Under the pieces are notes generated by a model. The model searched no databases. It had not been told where the DNA came from and saw only the letters and a program-made list of their open reading frames with translations. This document shows positions 46,001-60,000 of a stretch of 64,000 nt of DNA, in pieces. The first letter of the stretch is position 1, and each line of letters opens with the position of its first letter. The position numbers and the translations under genes are program-made. Origin of the DNA: Agelaius tricolor (taxonomy: Eukaryota; Chordata; Aves; Passeriformes; Icteridae); assembly GCA_023055355.1 (NCBI GenBank), contig JALJCS010000022.1:7053001-7117000 (forward strand). The letters are read 5' to 3'.

Positions 46001-49000
46001 TTTAAAAGCAGTGTTTGAGCCCACAGCTGTCCATGCAGGACATGCAGAGCTATGTTCTATAGCTTTTATTGTTTAGGAAACAAAGTTTTTGTTAGAGGAT
46101 TTCCTTGAATTTGCCAGATTGCACTTGGAAATGTTTCCTTAGTTAAAAGAAGAAATCATTTTTCTGAGGTGTAGAGGAAGGCTGGAAGATACCTGATCTT
46201 TACTAGACTTACCCTTCTAAATAAATTTCTTACTTATTGCCTTACTCCCCTGCCATATAGATTCAGAACAGCAAATGAGGCATTTCAGAATTCCAAAGTG
46301 AATGTTTGTGAAACAGAAACTGAGTTTATCTTTCTGAATGTGAGTTTTTTGCACGTAGGATCTTTGCCCTGACTCATATACTTGTTTTGCCAGAAGATGA
46401 TATTCACTATTTTGAGATCAAATTCATCTATGCAGATACCCTCTCTCTTCCCACTCAAATGAAAAAAAATCTTGATAGCTGAACAATCACCCCCAAATGC
46501 AGATCTTAACATTTCTGCCCTAAGCTGGTATGAAGTACTGACCATGAGAAAGGAAAAGGCACAACCTATGTCTTGACAGAGTGCAGGCCAGCATCATAAT
46601 TATGTAGGGCTCTTGAAAAGTATTTCCATTTTCCTCTCTGAAGGCATGAGTGCTCTAGTTGCAAAAGTGTTTATTTTCTTTGGATTTTGATTTTGTTAAA
46701 GCTGTTCAACAGACAAATGGTTATTGTGGATTTACACAAGCCTGATTAAACAGTTAGAGCTTCTGGAAATTATACTGGAAAATCCAGTTTTTAAAAAGTG
46801 AGAATAAAAACTACACTCAGTCCTGACAACTTTAAATATTTGTTTTCTTTTCAACAATAGGGCCTGTATGAATCAAAATAAATCTGACTGAAGTTCCTTG
46901 CTGCTTGTCCATGAGCTCATTCTGAGCTTTGCAGGGAGCCTCCAGATCACAGTTCTAGGTGGTGCATTCATTCATTTCACTCTCATTTCTACATTTCAGT
47001 TTCAAAACTTTTGGTACAAATGCTGTAGTTTCCTGGGAATGACTGTTGCCAGTTCATATCAGTGTAGTCCAGCATGTCATTGCCAAAAAGGCAGCATGGG
47101 CTTGTTTCTAGGAAAACAGCTTCAGCTGAGCAGGCCCTGCTCTTCGGTTTCACAACATTCTGAGTCCTCCTGAAACCCAGTTACTCATCCACCTTTCCCA
47201 ACCTAATTCCTGCAAGTTGTTAAAAAGGTTTCTGCCATTTCCATTACACATTTCTCTGCACTTTTTTACAAATACTCTTCTGACTGTGACAGCATATCCT
47301 CAGTGATATGTCAGTGATCCATCATCCTGACTCTACAGAATGTACTATGAGGGTGAGTGAAGTCTCAAGCTGACAGTTGTATCTGCTTTTTTTTTTTTTC
47401 AAATTCATTACAGCTTGAACTATAATAGCAGTTTCAAGGGATCGATAAAAGTTAACTGAAAGAGAGTAAAATTAACATTAAAAAATTGAATCACAATTTA
47501 TTCTGTTAATCCTCAGAATTTAATATTTTGTAAAAGTCTCAGTTCTCACTTTGTGCATTTTTATCACCTCTTCAAGGAGAAACATAGAACTATTTTCTTG
47601 CTTATATGTTATATAGTTTCTTGGTATGCTGCATGCTTTTTAGGTTAGTCAACCACTTCCCCTTTATTTGAAAGAATTAGTATTTTAACGTTAGTGTGGT
47701 CTCTTGTTCTTTCAGCAGAAAATCTGTTAGAATGTTCTTGCCCTTGTATAGATAAGTAAACATCATGCCTTACATCTAAACCCCCACACTTCTCCTCCAG
47801 TGGAATAAACATTCAATACAGAGAGCTTAATCTGTCTTGGAGTTTTTTCCTCATACTTTTTTATGTTGGCTCTTCTAAATTATATCAGTTATTATATGTC
47901 CTCTTCATTGTCATGCATATGTAAACCCCACTCCCTTACCCTTCTTTGCATGTTTTGGTTTTCTTTTCTATGAGATGTGGATCTTGAGTAAAAGATTGAA
48001 GTAATAGAGCTGAGGACCATTTTTTTCTGTAGAGTTTAAAGAGATTTTGGTGTCTTCCATTGTCATAATTTCTCAATGATGATCAAAAAGATTAACTTGG
48101 GCACACACAGTCTTGAAAATGCTTATCTGACTTCTCTTTTGTCTAGTCTTTAATAAGAGGCTGGACTAAGCATTTAAATTTCTTGTCTTAGTATTCTGCA
48201 CTGAAATTCTGGTTTCTCTGAAGCCAAAAGGAAGACAGTAGGTATTTACCACTGATAGTAATGTAATCAGTACTCACCTGTGGAGAAAAAAGTGAGACTT
48301 TAAAAAATTTTATCTGTATTCTATCAGAGAGCTGTTCATAGGATGAACAAAATTCAGGTATTTGTGCTGTGGGTAACTGCTGGAATGCAGATTCCTTCCT
48401 CTTTTCAGAAGTAATTGCATTAAATATGCTCACAGTGACTTCTCTCATTGTAGCAGTGCTATGTACATCAAGGAATTAGAGCCTCTGTCTTTCATGGCCT
48501 TATCAAAAGGTGAGGAGGAGAACAAGAAAATGCATCAATGAATTCCTCTGCTGACTGAGACTGCTGCTTTTTGGTTGTTTTAGACATTAGAGAGGGGAAT
48601 CACCGAGCACCACGCAACAGATCAGAAAGTGTAATTTCTACAAAGTGGTATTATATACATAAATCTTCTGAAAGACAGATACCTCTGGGATATCGTGGGC
48701 CAGAGACTCCTGTGTAATCCATTACCCATGCCGATATAAACCTTTGATTTGTGGGTTTAAACCTGAGGCTGAGTAACCTCATAAATATGCTAATCCACAG
48801 TAATCAAGAAAAGTGCCATTGCAAATACAAAATTTTTTATTTCACAGCTCCAACAGCTTTATAGCATGCTCTACATTTATAACAATAAACTTTGGGAAAT
48901 TACTCTCTTCATGTTTAAGAAAATGCTTTGCCCTTTTCTTGTCATCTCACAATGGGTTTTGCATACATTATTTTGAATGGCATGATCTTTATGCAAAATT

Positions 49001-52000
49001 CAGGGCATGTTTTGCCTTCTCTAACCAAGTATTTGATTTCTAAAATGAACAAAACATTGCATAAGTTTTAACAATTCAGCTTTTGTAGCCTTATAAAAAT
49101 TTTATTATCATTTTTATTAGGCTGGAGACCAGCCAGTTGGTTAACTGGTAGATTGTCTAGCAAAACCAGCTCTACTGTAGATGTAAGAAATAAAAAACTT
49201 AGAGAAATTTGGAAAAAATCTTATCATTTTAGCAGCACATTTTCCGTCTCTGATATATCTGTTATACACATAGGCATGAATGGTAAATGCCATGAACATC
49301 ATATTAAGTTCTGCAGTCATTCAAATAGCTCAGTATAAAGTTATTAATTTATTTAGGAAAGGTGAAAAATGTCTTGCATGCAGGACATTTTTCTGTTTAT
49401 AAACTTCAGAATGAAAGGAGAAGTGGAATCTGCACCTTGGGAGACTCAGATTGAACCTTAGAAAAAATTCATTGTGTTAGCAATGGTGTGTTGAAACAAA
49501 TTTTCTGGACTGGCTGTGGAATGCTCACTCTTGGAGGTTTACAAAACTTACCCTGGAAAGGGCACTGCTGGCCTGATCTGGGGCTGACAGTAGCCTGGCT
49601 TTGAGTGGGAAGTTGAACAACCTCAGTTTGTGATGTTCCTCCCCATTTCTGTGGCTCTGTGATGATCAGAGCACTTTCCGTAACAGGTGCAGCTTTCCTA
49701 ATGGGAAACTCCTTAATTTATCAAGTCATAATAAGATGTCAGAAGAAGGCATACTAAGAAGGCTGAAACGTGGGGTTGAAAGGAAAATTCAATTCTAGCA
49801 AGTGACAAAAAATGGCTTTTCCTTAATGTAGCTTGACAAACAAAACCATATTGTCATGCAATGCTTCTCTTTGTAGTAGAATTTAATCATTCAACTCTTC
49901 CTGACAAATTCTCTCACCTCATTCCCTTCACTTCTGTTTCTAATTTTTCTTCCTGTCCATTTAATCTAGGCAGGCTTTTAAAAATCAGAGTTTTGAAAGA
50001 TGTTGTCTAGAAATCTGCTGTTTCACACAGTTTGTAGGATAACTCAATCCTGCAAAGATTTATGTTGAAAATTACTTTGCAGTACTATAGGTCTTTGTGC
50101 CAATTACTTTTAATCTTTTTTTTTAAATTTAATTTTGAAACATGTAATTTGTCTCTTGTCTATGTCTCTTAATTTTCTTCCATTCTTTCATTGACTTCAA
50201 TATTCAATATTTCAATTTCTTAATAATGTCCATATGAATCATTATGAAAATGCTTTGCATGTTGAGTAAAACTGTAAGTTAAATAACAGTTCCCTCCTCC
50301 ACATTCTCTCCTTCACTTCCTGGAGTTTATTAATGTTGGGTTTTTCTGTGTGCTATGTCTTTCTTCATATGTGTACACAAGCACAGAATTGAATAAAGAA
50401 GTGGAATATGCATATTGAATTTAATAGATAAAGTGCCTTTTAGGTAGGAAAAAAGTTCAGCTGTTATAACCTTATTTAGGAGTGTCTTTCATCTTACTTG
50501 AATACAAAACTAGATTGTCTTTCAGCCTCTGATGACTCTGAATAGTGGAAATAATATCCTGTAATTATTACATTTTTTGAGAAATGAAGGGGTGTATATT
50601 TTGATAATGTAATGTGTGCCAGCATAAGAGACAGGGCTGCAGCATGCAGAGATAATCTGAGGAAGCTGTTTATCAAATCTTGATGTGAAGTCTGAATTTC
50701 TATGTTATCTTTCATTTTCTGTTTATGTTATCAGTATGAAAGTTTCTTTATCACTAAATCTTATCATCTGGGAGGACTGTTTGTCAACATCAGACTGAAT
50801 TCTTTACAGGCATTAACACAGCAGAAGGAAGTAGGATTCTGCAACAGCCACTTAGCTTCATATTGCTTCTCAGATCTTTTAATCCCAACAATAAATACTG
50901 CTTTTGCCTATTTTATCATTACAATGTTTTACAGAAATACCCAGTGAGTACTTACAAACCATGGGAGAAATTTATCTCACCTAATATTATTTATTCTAAG
51001 TTTGACATTAGGTCTATAATCTAAACTAATCACAGAATCCCAGTGTTGGTAGTGGAGAGAAATGGCAGCTCCGTAGGGCAATTCCTTCCAATTTATGAGA
51101 GTTCCACATCTATTTTAGAGTCACCTATGAAGTGCCTTCCTATCTCTGCTGATGATTGTAAGTTAGCTGACTAATTTAGATGAGGTTCACACATGGGATG
51201 AGATCAGATATACTCCACATGGGAAAATTCAGATACATTTCAAAATTTCTTGCGTTCTAGGAAAGCCAGTATATGGAATAAATGTGTGGCACTTTTAGCC
51301 AGCAAGAGTTTAATGTTTCTCTTATTTAGACATAATTATTTAGATGTAATTTGTTGGTAATCTTGTCCTTTCTTTACCATGTTCTCTTGGAATTTCTGTT
51401 TTCCAAGGGAAAAGAAATTTTGTGTTTTGCCTGTTAAATATTTCTATTGGGAAATGGACAATTTCCTACCATCCATCTCTCACTTTGGCAGGCCACTCTT
51501 CATAGCTGAAGTCCAATGGGAAGGAAGAGTCAGAACCATTTTTACTCTCTCTAATATCCCGGTATACAATTGTTCTTATAATTGTATTTATATTTAAATG
51601 AAGAAATCAGAGTGTCCTTTCATTTGTAACTACTGGTTATTCAGTAGTCATGTATTCACTGAGTTTGAAGATATCCATCGGTACCATTCCCCACCCCAAA
51701 ATTATTGTGTAATACTTTAAAGACATTATAATGTCTTTAAAACAGTTTATACTTGGGTCTTTGCAGTCATGTTTCTGCAGAGTAGATATCTAAACTTCAC
51801 TTTGTACAGTGACATGTAAATGTAAGAATTTATATGTTTAAATTTTCTAACATCCTCATTCCATATTATGGCAGTGTTTGATCTTCTACATTTTCCTTAT
51901 TAAAAAAAATTTTGTGTATACACAAAAAAAAAATTGTGTATACACAGAAATGTAGCAATCTACACAATTTTTCTCAGCTGACTTTCATATTTTTTGTCTG

Positions 52001-55000
52001 AAGTTGTCTCGGTAAGAAGGTGTCCCTCAAGGAAGTATGAAAGATGTTGGACACCAAAATGTCAGCCTTTATGTTCAGTCAGTATCCATCCATTTCTTCT
52101 GCTTCAGTACATACCTAGCACCAGTGTGGGAGGGTATAATAGTTTTATCCAAGAAGAAATTAAATTATGGTTTTCATGATACTGAAGGAAGTAATAATTC
52201 TGCAGGGTTTAAGTCTGCATAATCAACACAGTGCAGGCAGTTTAGTTTGGGTTATGTCTGACCTTATTGCATTATGTTTCAAGGTTTAATAATTAGACCT
52301 TCTATCAGAGTTTTGCCATGTATTTATTTTAGTTTCTCTTATTTGTTCATTTTTAATTTGTTAACAGTGGAAGATGGAGAAATTGTATTAACGGAAGTAT
52401 TTGTTCATGGTTTGAGAGCCTGAGCAGATAGGAGTTTGCTTTAGTGGGTAATGTCATGAAATGGAGCAGAGATTATAATTGCTTTTTGTGTACATTATTT
52501 GAATATATGGAACATTTTGTGGATTAGGTTCTTGTTTTCTGCAAATATGCAATTTGGATTTAGTGCCTAGTTTTCCTTTTCCTTTTGCACAATTGGTAGT
52601 CTTAGAATTGTGGAGATGGCTTTTTGACCCTATATCTTTAAACTAAAACACAAAGTTCTAAGGGCAGACTAGCTATTTCCATATGAAAGTTCTCCCTGAG
52701 TTAGACTGTCAAGATTGTCTCATTTTTGTCATGGAACAGATCTTGACCTATTGTTCTGTAGGACTCTATTGCTGCTAGATGTGATAGTCAAGGTAAAGAT
52801 GAACTGGAGCAATGGGAAAAAATGAATCCATTCCTGCAGGCATTAACTTCTGAAGGCCGGAAAAATCTTTGTTCAGAAGTTGTTCCTCTTTGAACAAACC
52901 TATTCCATCCATCATTATTCAGTGTAAAGTGTATTTCCTATATCATGTGTGTAGCCAAAACATGAAAAGTTAAGAAGTACCTGAAATGTTGATTGCAGTG
53001 CATCCTTGGTTCGGTGCTCTCTGGCATATTCTGCTGCTTATCTCACTTTTGAATCCTTAATTGCTAAAAAGGATTTTCCAGCAGTCACAATGCCTTGTCT
53101 TCCAATTTGTCCAGTATTGTTAAAAAAGTTTGTTTGCTTGCTTTTTAAAAAACGTATTTTTCACAAACTTTAATGTGGCAGAAGAAAAAGATAGATATGT
53201 CTTGTTTGTTGGAAGAATCCCCACAGTTCGTTTATCACTCATCAGCCTTTTCTTCATAGGCTTTTCTATCACCTAAGATGTTGAGCTGGATCACATGTAT
53301 ATGTGTGTATGTAAACCCCACATTTGGCTTTGGAATCTTTTAATTCTGTTGCAGTTTTCTACATTTAATCTGTAGTATATTGGTGTTATGTTGATCTGAT
53401 GGAATACAATTGCAGTTCACAACAACAACAATAGCAGTAATGATAATAATAGCAATAACTCATCAAAGGTATCCTTTACTATTAAAAAATATGTTCCACA
53501 CAGCACTTGGTTCTGTTCCACAGGAAATGATTGAAAGGATATTTCTCTTCTTCCTTATTTATAACAGGTAATGTTTGTAAGATCCACAAAGATTTTAGAT
53601 GTTTTGGGGAAACTGAAAACTATTAGGGTACAATACAAATTAACAAAGGAGATATTTGGCTCCAGTATCCTTAAGTCCAAAGTGAAAACCTTGGGTTGAA
53701 AGAACTTTTCTTGTCCCTTATCTATATAGGCACGAGCAAAAAGACAATTGCATTCATATCTATATAAAACCCCAAAGGAAATAAATCCTTTTAATTGTAT
53801 TATGGTTCTTTGTATCAGTCCTAGGTTCATGACATTTACTTGCATCTTTGTGGTCTCCTTATAATTAAAATATGTATTCTTTTTGTTAATATTCTGTGTT
53901 GAAATTAGTCAAAGATGCATGATACTGTTCAGAAAATACTGTAGTTCATCTTTTAAACATGAATTTCAGTGTAATCATTAGAAGATGTTTGGTTAAAATT
54001 GAAAATTACTTTTGGGATGAAACTTTCTAACTGTGTTTCTGCTTTTAAGTATGAGTACGTTTAGAAAAATCCCATACAACCAAGCAAGCAAGTCCCACAG
54101 GCAGAAGTTCTTCCATAAATTTGCTAACATGGACCCCAGCAGTAGAACTTTGCCCTTATCTTGAGTAGATTATTAGATTAATAGAAGTTGGAAATTCCTT
54201 TTGTGTCCATTCTTGTGCAAAAACTTTATGTCCCTGAGCTTTGGACTGTGCAAATCATTTAACTATTGCTAATGATATAAAATCATTGAAATGTTGTAAA
54301 TCTGCTTACTTCATTTTTGTTGTGTGTTGGAAAAGAGAAATAGAGGCACTATAGTTTCTTAAAAAAGTTTAAGGTGAAACTTTCCTTGTATGATTGTGAT
54401 CATATTGCAGGGTTTGATTGCAGACTGGAGTTGTTTCTAGACTCACAGGGGCCATTAAGAAATTCTGACACCTTGAATGAAAATAATTGTAGTAATGCAA
54501 AATCAAAATGCTCCTTCAACAAAGAGCATTTCAACAGGTCACAAAAGGTGAACTCTATCAAAACTGGCATGTTTTTTTCTCCTTGTGCTAGTTCATTGCC
54601 TAAAGTATGGTACTTGTAAAAAACATAATGAAAACACCAGGAGTGAATTTGAGTGCTAAATAGAATTTGAAGTAAATCCAAGCAGTATTTAAAATTAAAA
54701 AAAATTAATTTGGAAAGCTTTCATTTTGTTCAAGCTGTACTTAAACAATAGTTTATGCTTGGGATGCACTTTATGCTGGGCCAAAGAAGTCTTCTGGTCT
54801 TTTCTCAGATATTATCTTTTAGGTAATTGATCTGTTTAGCTGTGTTTGGCTGGCACAAGGCACAGTAACACTATTACTACCAAAATTTGCATTCTAGCTT
54901 TGGTCTAAAATAAAAATCAAATAAAATAAATTTTAAAAATATAAATTCTTCGGTATCATGAATTATAATTTCAAAAGTTCACAAATAAGCTATGAAAGGG

Positions 55001-56999
55001 ATTCAGAGTAATTTGGTGTAATTACTAGTCAAGATCAGATCTTAAATGCACCAGGATTTCTAAACCCAACAACTACTTGAAAAGAGTGTAAATATAGTTA
55101 GATAAACACTTTGTACAATTCAAAGTAGAAGGTTCTCTGTATCTTTAGTTTGATAAATATAGACTGAAAAACTGAGCAAGACAGAGACTTATGGATATTT
55201 GTAGATATAACATAAATACTAAATACTGTTCTTAACATTAGCAAAAATTACTTACAAAAATAATTATAGCCTGTATTGCATGCAAGTGTGAGTGTCTCTA
55301 TGCTGTCTTAGAGATAATTCTTAAATATTCACAAAAATTACAGCAAGGAGCTGAACTAATGCATGTTCTGGTGAGGCTATAAAAATGTAGCCCAAAAGAA
55401 TATTTATTACTTTGTCTTTAAAGTAATATGCTTTGAAACTGTTTTATTATGCACTGGATTTATCTATTATAAAAATTAAATTAACATATGCATTAATTTT
55501 AATATTATACAATTAAAATATTTTAAATGCATTAATTTTAAACTCTATATGTTTTTTGTCTTCTCTAAAACCTTGTTTCAGTGTTTTTATTAAAATGGAA
55601 GATGGTGTTGGTTAAAACAGTTGACTATAAACAAGACAATTAATAACAATATGATTTCCTAATATTTTTCCTAATATTTTTATTCTTCATAGTAAGTGGA
55701 TATTTCTATTAAGTTTACTTCAGTAAAAGTATTATATTCCATCGTTTGTGTTTTGATACCAGCAAGGATATGGGAATTAGGTGCTCATCTCACTTTATCA
55801 TAAGTGCAGATGTGTGCAGACTAGACTGAAATTACACTTGAAAGTAATAATTCATGGAGCCATAAAGCCCTCGCCTAAAAAGAGCTGTTGAGTCTGAAAA
55901 TGTTGTAATTTACTTCTGTTTTATTTGCAGATTGCCTTCTCACAGCATAATACTATCATGGATCTGGTGCAGTTCTTTGTCACCTTCTTCAGGTAAATTG
56001 CTTTTTTTGTCTTCTGACTGAAATCCTGATGACTCTTTACCATCAAACCAGTATCTTAACCAGCTTCTGAATCTTGAGAAATGCCTGAAATGAGGCCATC
56101 AAACTGTGGTCCCTAATTTGCACCAGTGGAGGATCCAGGCCAGTTAAAGGCAGCTGCTGGAATCTTGCATTGTATAATTGTGTATTTCATATTCAGTGGT
56201 ACAGTCCTCACACCTCATGAAGATTAGCTGGGTTTGTACCATGTATTATAGTGATTAAGAAAAGCCAGCTAAACTCGAATTCATGTGTGTGATTTTTCTT
56301 AAAAAACTTTTATGGAATTATTTAAAATGATGGCTCTATTCAATAGCTTGTTATTTTTAACAAAACACAGCATGTCACTACTAATGCTTTCATGTGTCAG
56401 AGATTGATTGTGAAGCTGATGCCTGAGATTTGGTTATGGCAGCAATGCAGGGATGGGCTGCAACTGCAAATGAACAACTATTCTAGAATGTGAAGAAAAC
56501 TCCACTGAAAGGCTTCTTAAATGTTCAGCTATCTTATAAAATGTCACAAACTTGAATATACACAGATTAGTTACAGTGCTTTGAAATCTTGCTGTGAAGA
56601 TATTTCCCAATAACCATGAAGTGTACACAAAATATGAACAGTGACAGACATGTCTGTTCATCAGAATTTTTGTATTTTTAGGCCATAACTTTATTTCACA
56701 AGTTCACAGTTTGGCTTCTCTGTTGACTTTAATCACTGTGCTCTGAGGAACTGTACCTAAAGAATCAGACTCTTAAATACTGTGAATGGTCCAAATTCTG
56801 TTTATTTCTGTTGCCAAAAAGGGCGCAGAAATGAACAGAGCCTGAAGTTTTCTATGCCCAGGGCTTTGGCTAATGGGGAGGAGTTTAGTAGGTGATATAA
56901 AATATCCCATTTCTCCTCTTTCACCACAAACAGAGCAATAAAATGCTAATTTCCTAAAGGTCAGCCTAGTGGTGTTTTGGGTATTTGGTTTTTGGTTGT

Positions 57000-57035
<36 letters not shown>

Positions 57036-60000
57036 GGGGTTTTATTCTCTTTTTTTCATGGGGAGACAGCAAGCTCTAAAACTTAGGATGATTATGCAAA
57101 CGTTTAGATTACAAACCCATGTAGAAGAAAGCAAAGTCTGTACAAGTACAACAGACAAGAGGGATCCTGTGACAAATAGCAGAGGTAAACTAAGAGCAGT
57201 TTGTTGGTGCTCTCTGCCCTGGTGCAGCCTTAGAAAAGGTGAACTTAAAGCTCTGTGGTGGTGCAGCCATCTCTATGGCTACATGGAATTGTCTCATCCA
57301 GTTTGTTCTGGGTAAATGCACAGGTAGGATGTCAACAGTTTGCAGCCTAAAAGAATCATTTTAATAAGGGTTTGTTTGTTTCTTGTCTTGTGTGGATTTG
57401 AGTTTGTTTGTTTGTGGGGTTTGGTTTTGTTTGCTGAATGGGAATTAGGTGTATTGTGACTGTGGCAAATCATGGTGGTAGCAATAATAATAACCCAGGC
57501 CATGTTTACTAAGATTGTTGATAGAGAAAATAATGGTGTTTAAAGACAACTTGAATGTACTTGATAACAAAACATACTTCAATATGCTTTGATAAACCTG
57601 CCTTTGCATTTCTCCCATCCAGTATTATATTCCTATTTCTGAGGTTGTGACAAAATGCTGTTCACCCTGCCTGGCCAGAGCAGCAAATAGCCCCATTCTA
57701 CAATAACTGCTATTCAACAACCAGGCAAAAGTATAGTTTAAAACTGTTCTTTTGTAGGTTTTGTGTTCCAGACTGAGAGATGAAATGAACATTTTACTGC
57801 ATCAAAACAGGCATTTTTAGAACTGTCCTGTTGTATCAAGATGAACTGTTTTAAAAACATTGTTGTGTTAGGAATTTATTTAAAACTATACATAATAAAG
57901 CACAAAATATATGATTTTGATGAAATTAATGCTTGATCTACCAAGATACTGATATTGTATATCCTAGAACAAAAACAGTCTAGGATAAGATAAAGATAAA
58001 TAGAAGTTATATTGAAAAAAATAAGCAGAATATTCTTGAAACTGTAGTGCTTCAGACCATGATATGCATTGTTAAAAACCTCCACCCTATTCAATTTCAT
58101 TCTTTTTTTGCTGGAATATTTTGTTGTAGCTACTGGTTCAGTGACCTTTTCTCTAGGAATAAAAATGCAATATGAGTAGTAACAGATTCCAAACTGTCTT
58201 ATAGAGATTGTGGCAGCTGTGTTGCTGTTCTGAGTGCCTTGAAGACTTTTAGCCATCACACAAATTGAGAAATCTGCGACTTCTTTTCTTTCCACCTTCT
58301 CTGAAGAAGTGCAGATCTCACGGGAAAATTTCACAGGCAGCGAATGTGAATGATCTTTCTTACACTAAGAAATGCAGTATGCACAGTTAAAGAAAGTATA
58401 TTTCTATATTACCTGGACCACTAAAACCCACAATATCCTAAAGTATGGCACTTTATTTGAAATTCTAAGGGATAAAGAAATTTGCAGTGTTTACAAGTCT
58501 TACATGAATATATGGATTTAGCTAAATTGGTGCTAGGACATTTCAGACATTTCATAAGTAGCTTTATTTTATGAAAACATTATTTACTTCTGTAGATCAC
58601 ATCTAACAACCATGTATATTGATTGTTCAATAATTTTTTGTTTTTATTATCTTTGATTTGAGTTAATCCTGATTGGAGAGCTAAGAAACACTTGATTTTT
58701 ATACCTGCTTTTAAATAAAATTATAACAGTGTAACAGAATTTATAACAGTACTCGAACAATTCCCAGATAATTATTTCTATTAAGAATCTGAAGCATAAG
58801 TTCTGGTAAGAAATGTGGTTAAATCTCATAATCAAAAGCCAGGCAAGCATGAAATTGGTGCAGATGACAAAGGTTAGCTGTTAATATAATCGTGATAGGA
58901 AATGATAAGCAAGTGCCAGAACTATGTTTTTAAAGCCTTTTTCAAATGCATTGTACCAACTACTAACTCATCAGGCATGTTCTCTGAGCTCCCAGAACTA
59001 TTACTTGTCTCTGCTACTTTGGGTGAAGCTGATTGACTGAATAGAATATTTTAGTCACGTTTCTGACATATCTCCTTACTGTAATTTACTGTCATAAATT
59101 ACAGAATCTCCAGGTTTTATTAAGTAGAGCAATATTAAACAATATGGACTCTTTGAAAGTTTGAAAATGCTTCTTTTGTGTGTGCTTTAAGAAATTCCGT
59201 GAAAAAATACAGTCATTTAGGATCAGGGGTGCATTCCTTCTATTAAATCTTTCTGTGAGCTGCATGAGAGAAAACAATATTCAAAATGTACCCAGTGCTT
59301 ATTGCAGAATGAGAGGATGGGTATTTTGGTAAAGATGAGCATGAGCTACAAGAGGAATTGCAGCAGATGCTGAAGAACCAGATTCATTAAGTCCACATGT
59401 AGGACTGTGTGCTGCCTGCAGTGGGAGGGGTTGACTGCATTTCTGCAGTGTCAGAGCTCCTGGGAGCTGCAGTGGATGAATCCATCACCCTGGGGGTGAG
59501 TTTGCCATGGGAGAACTCCTGCTCTTTACCAGCATCCTTTGATCTGTACCCTGCCTTCATGTTTTGTTCCTCTTAGAATGAAGGATGGGAAATTAATGAT
59601 ATTCTTTATTTTGGAGTACTTATCTTTATCAGATCTAATATTGATCTCTGTGAGAAAGACAAAAACCAGTGTGTTGGGATCAGATCACATCCACCGTGGC
59701 TGGGATCTCAGAAAGTCCAGAACTCTTATAAACCCAAATTAGAATATTTTATAGTAATATGAAAATCAAGTTATCATAGTAAAATGGATTTTACTTTTGA
59801 GGCTAGAATAAAATTGATTTTTACTTAGTGCTGCATTAAAAGTTTTCACCTCACTTAGAAGCACAGAGCTGTTTGACTTCCACTGGGAAAAGCACATCTG
59901 TACTGTGGTGGGCAATTTGAGTTGGGTTTCCTTTCCTTAAATATTTGGTTTGAATTGTTGATTGTAGCTTTGTGTCTTCTGCTCTCTGAATCACACAGAA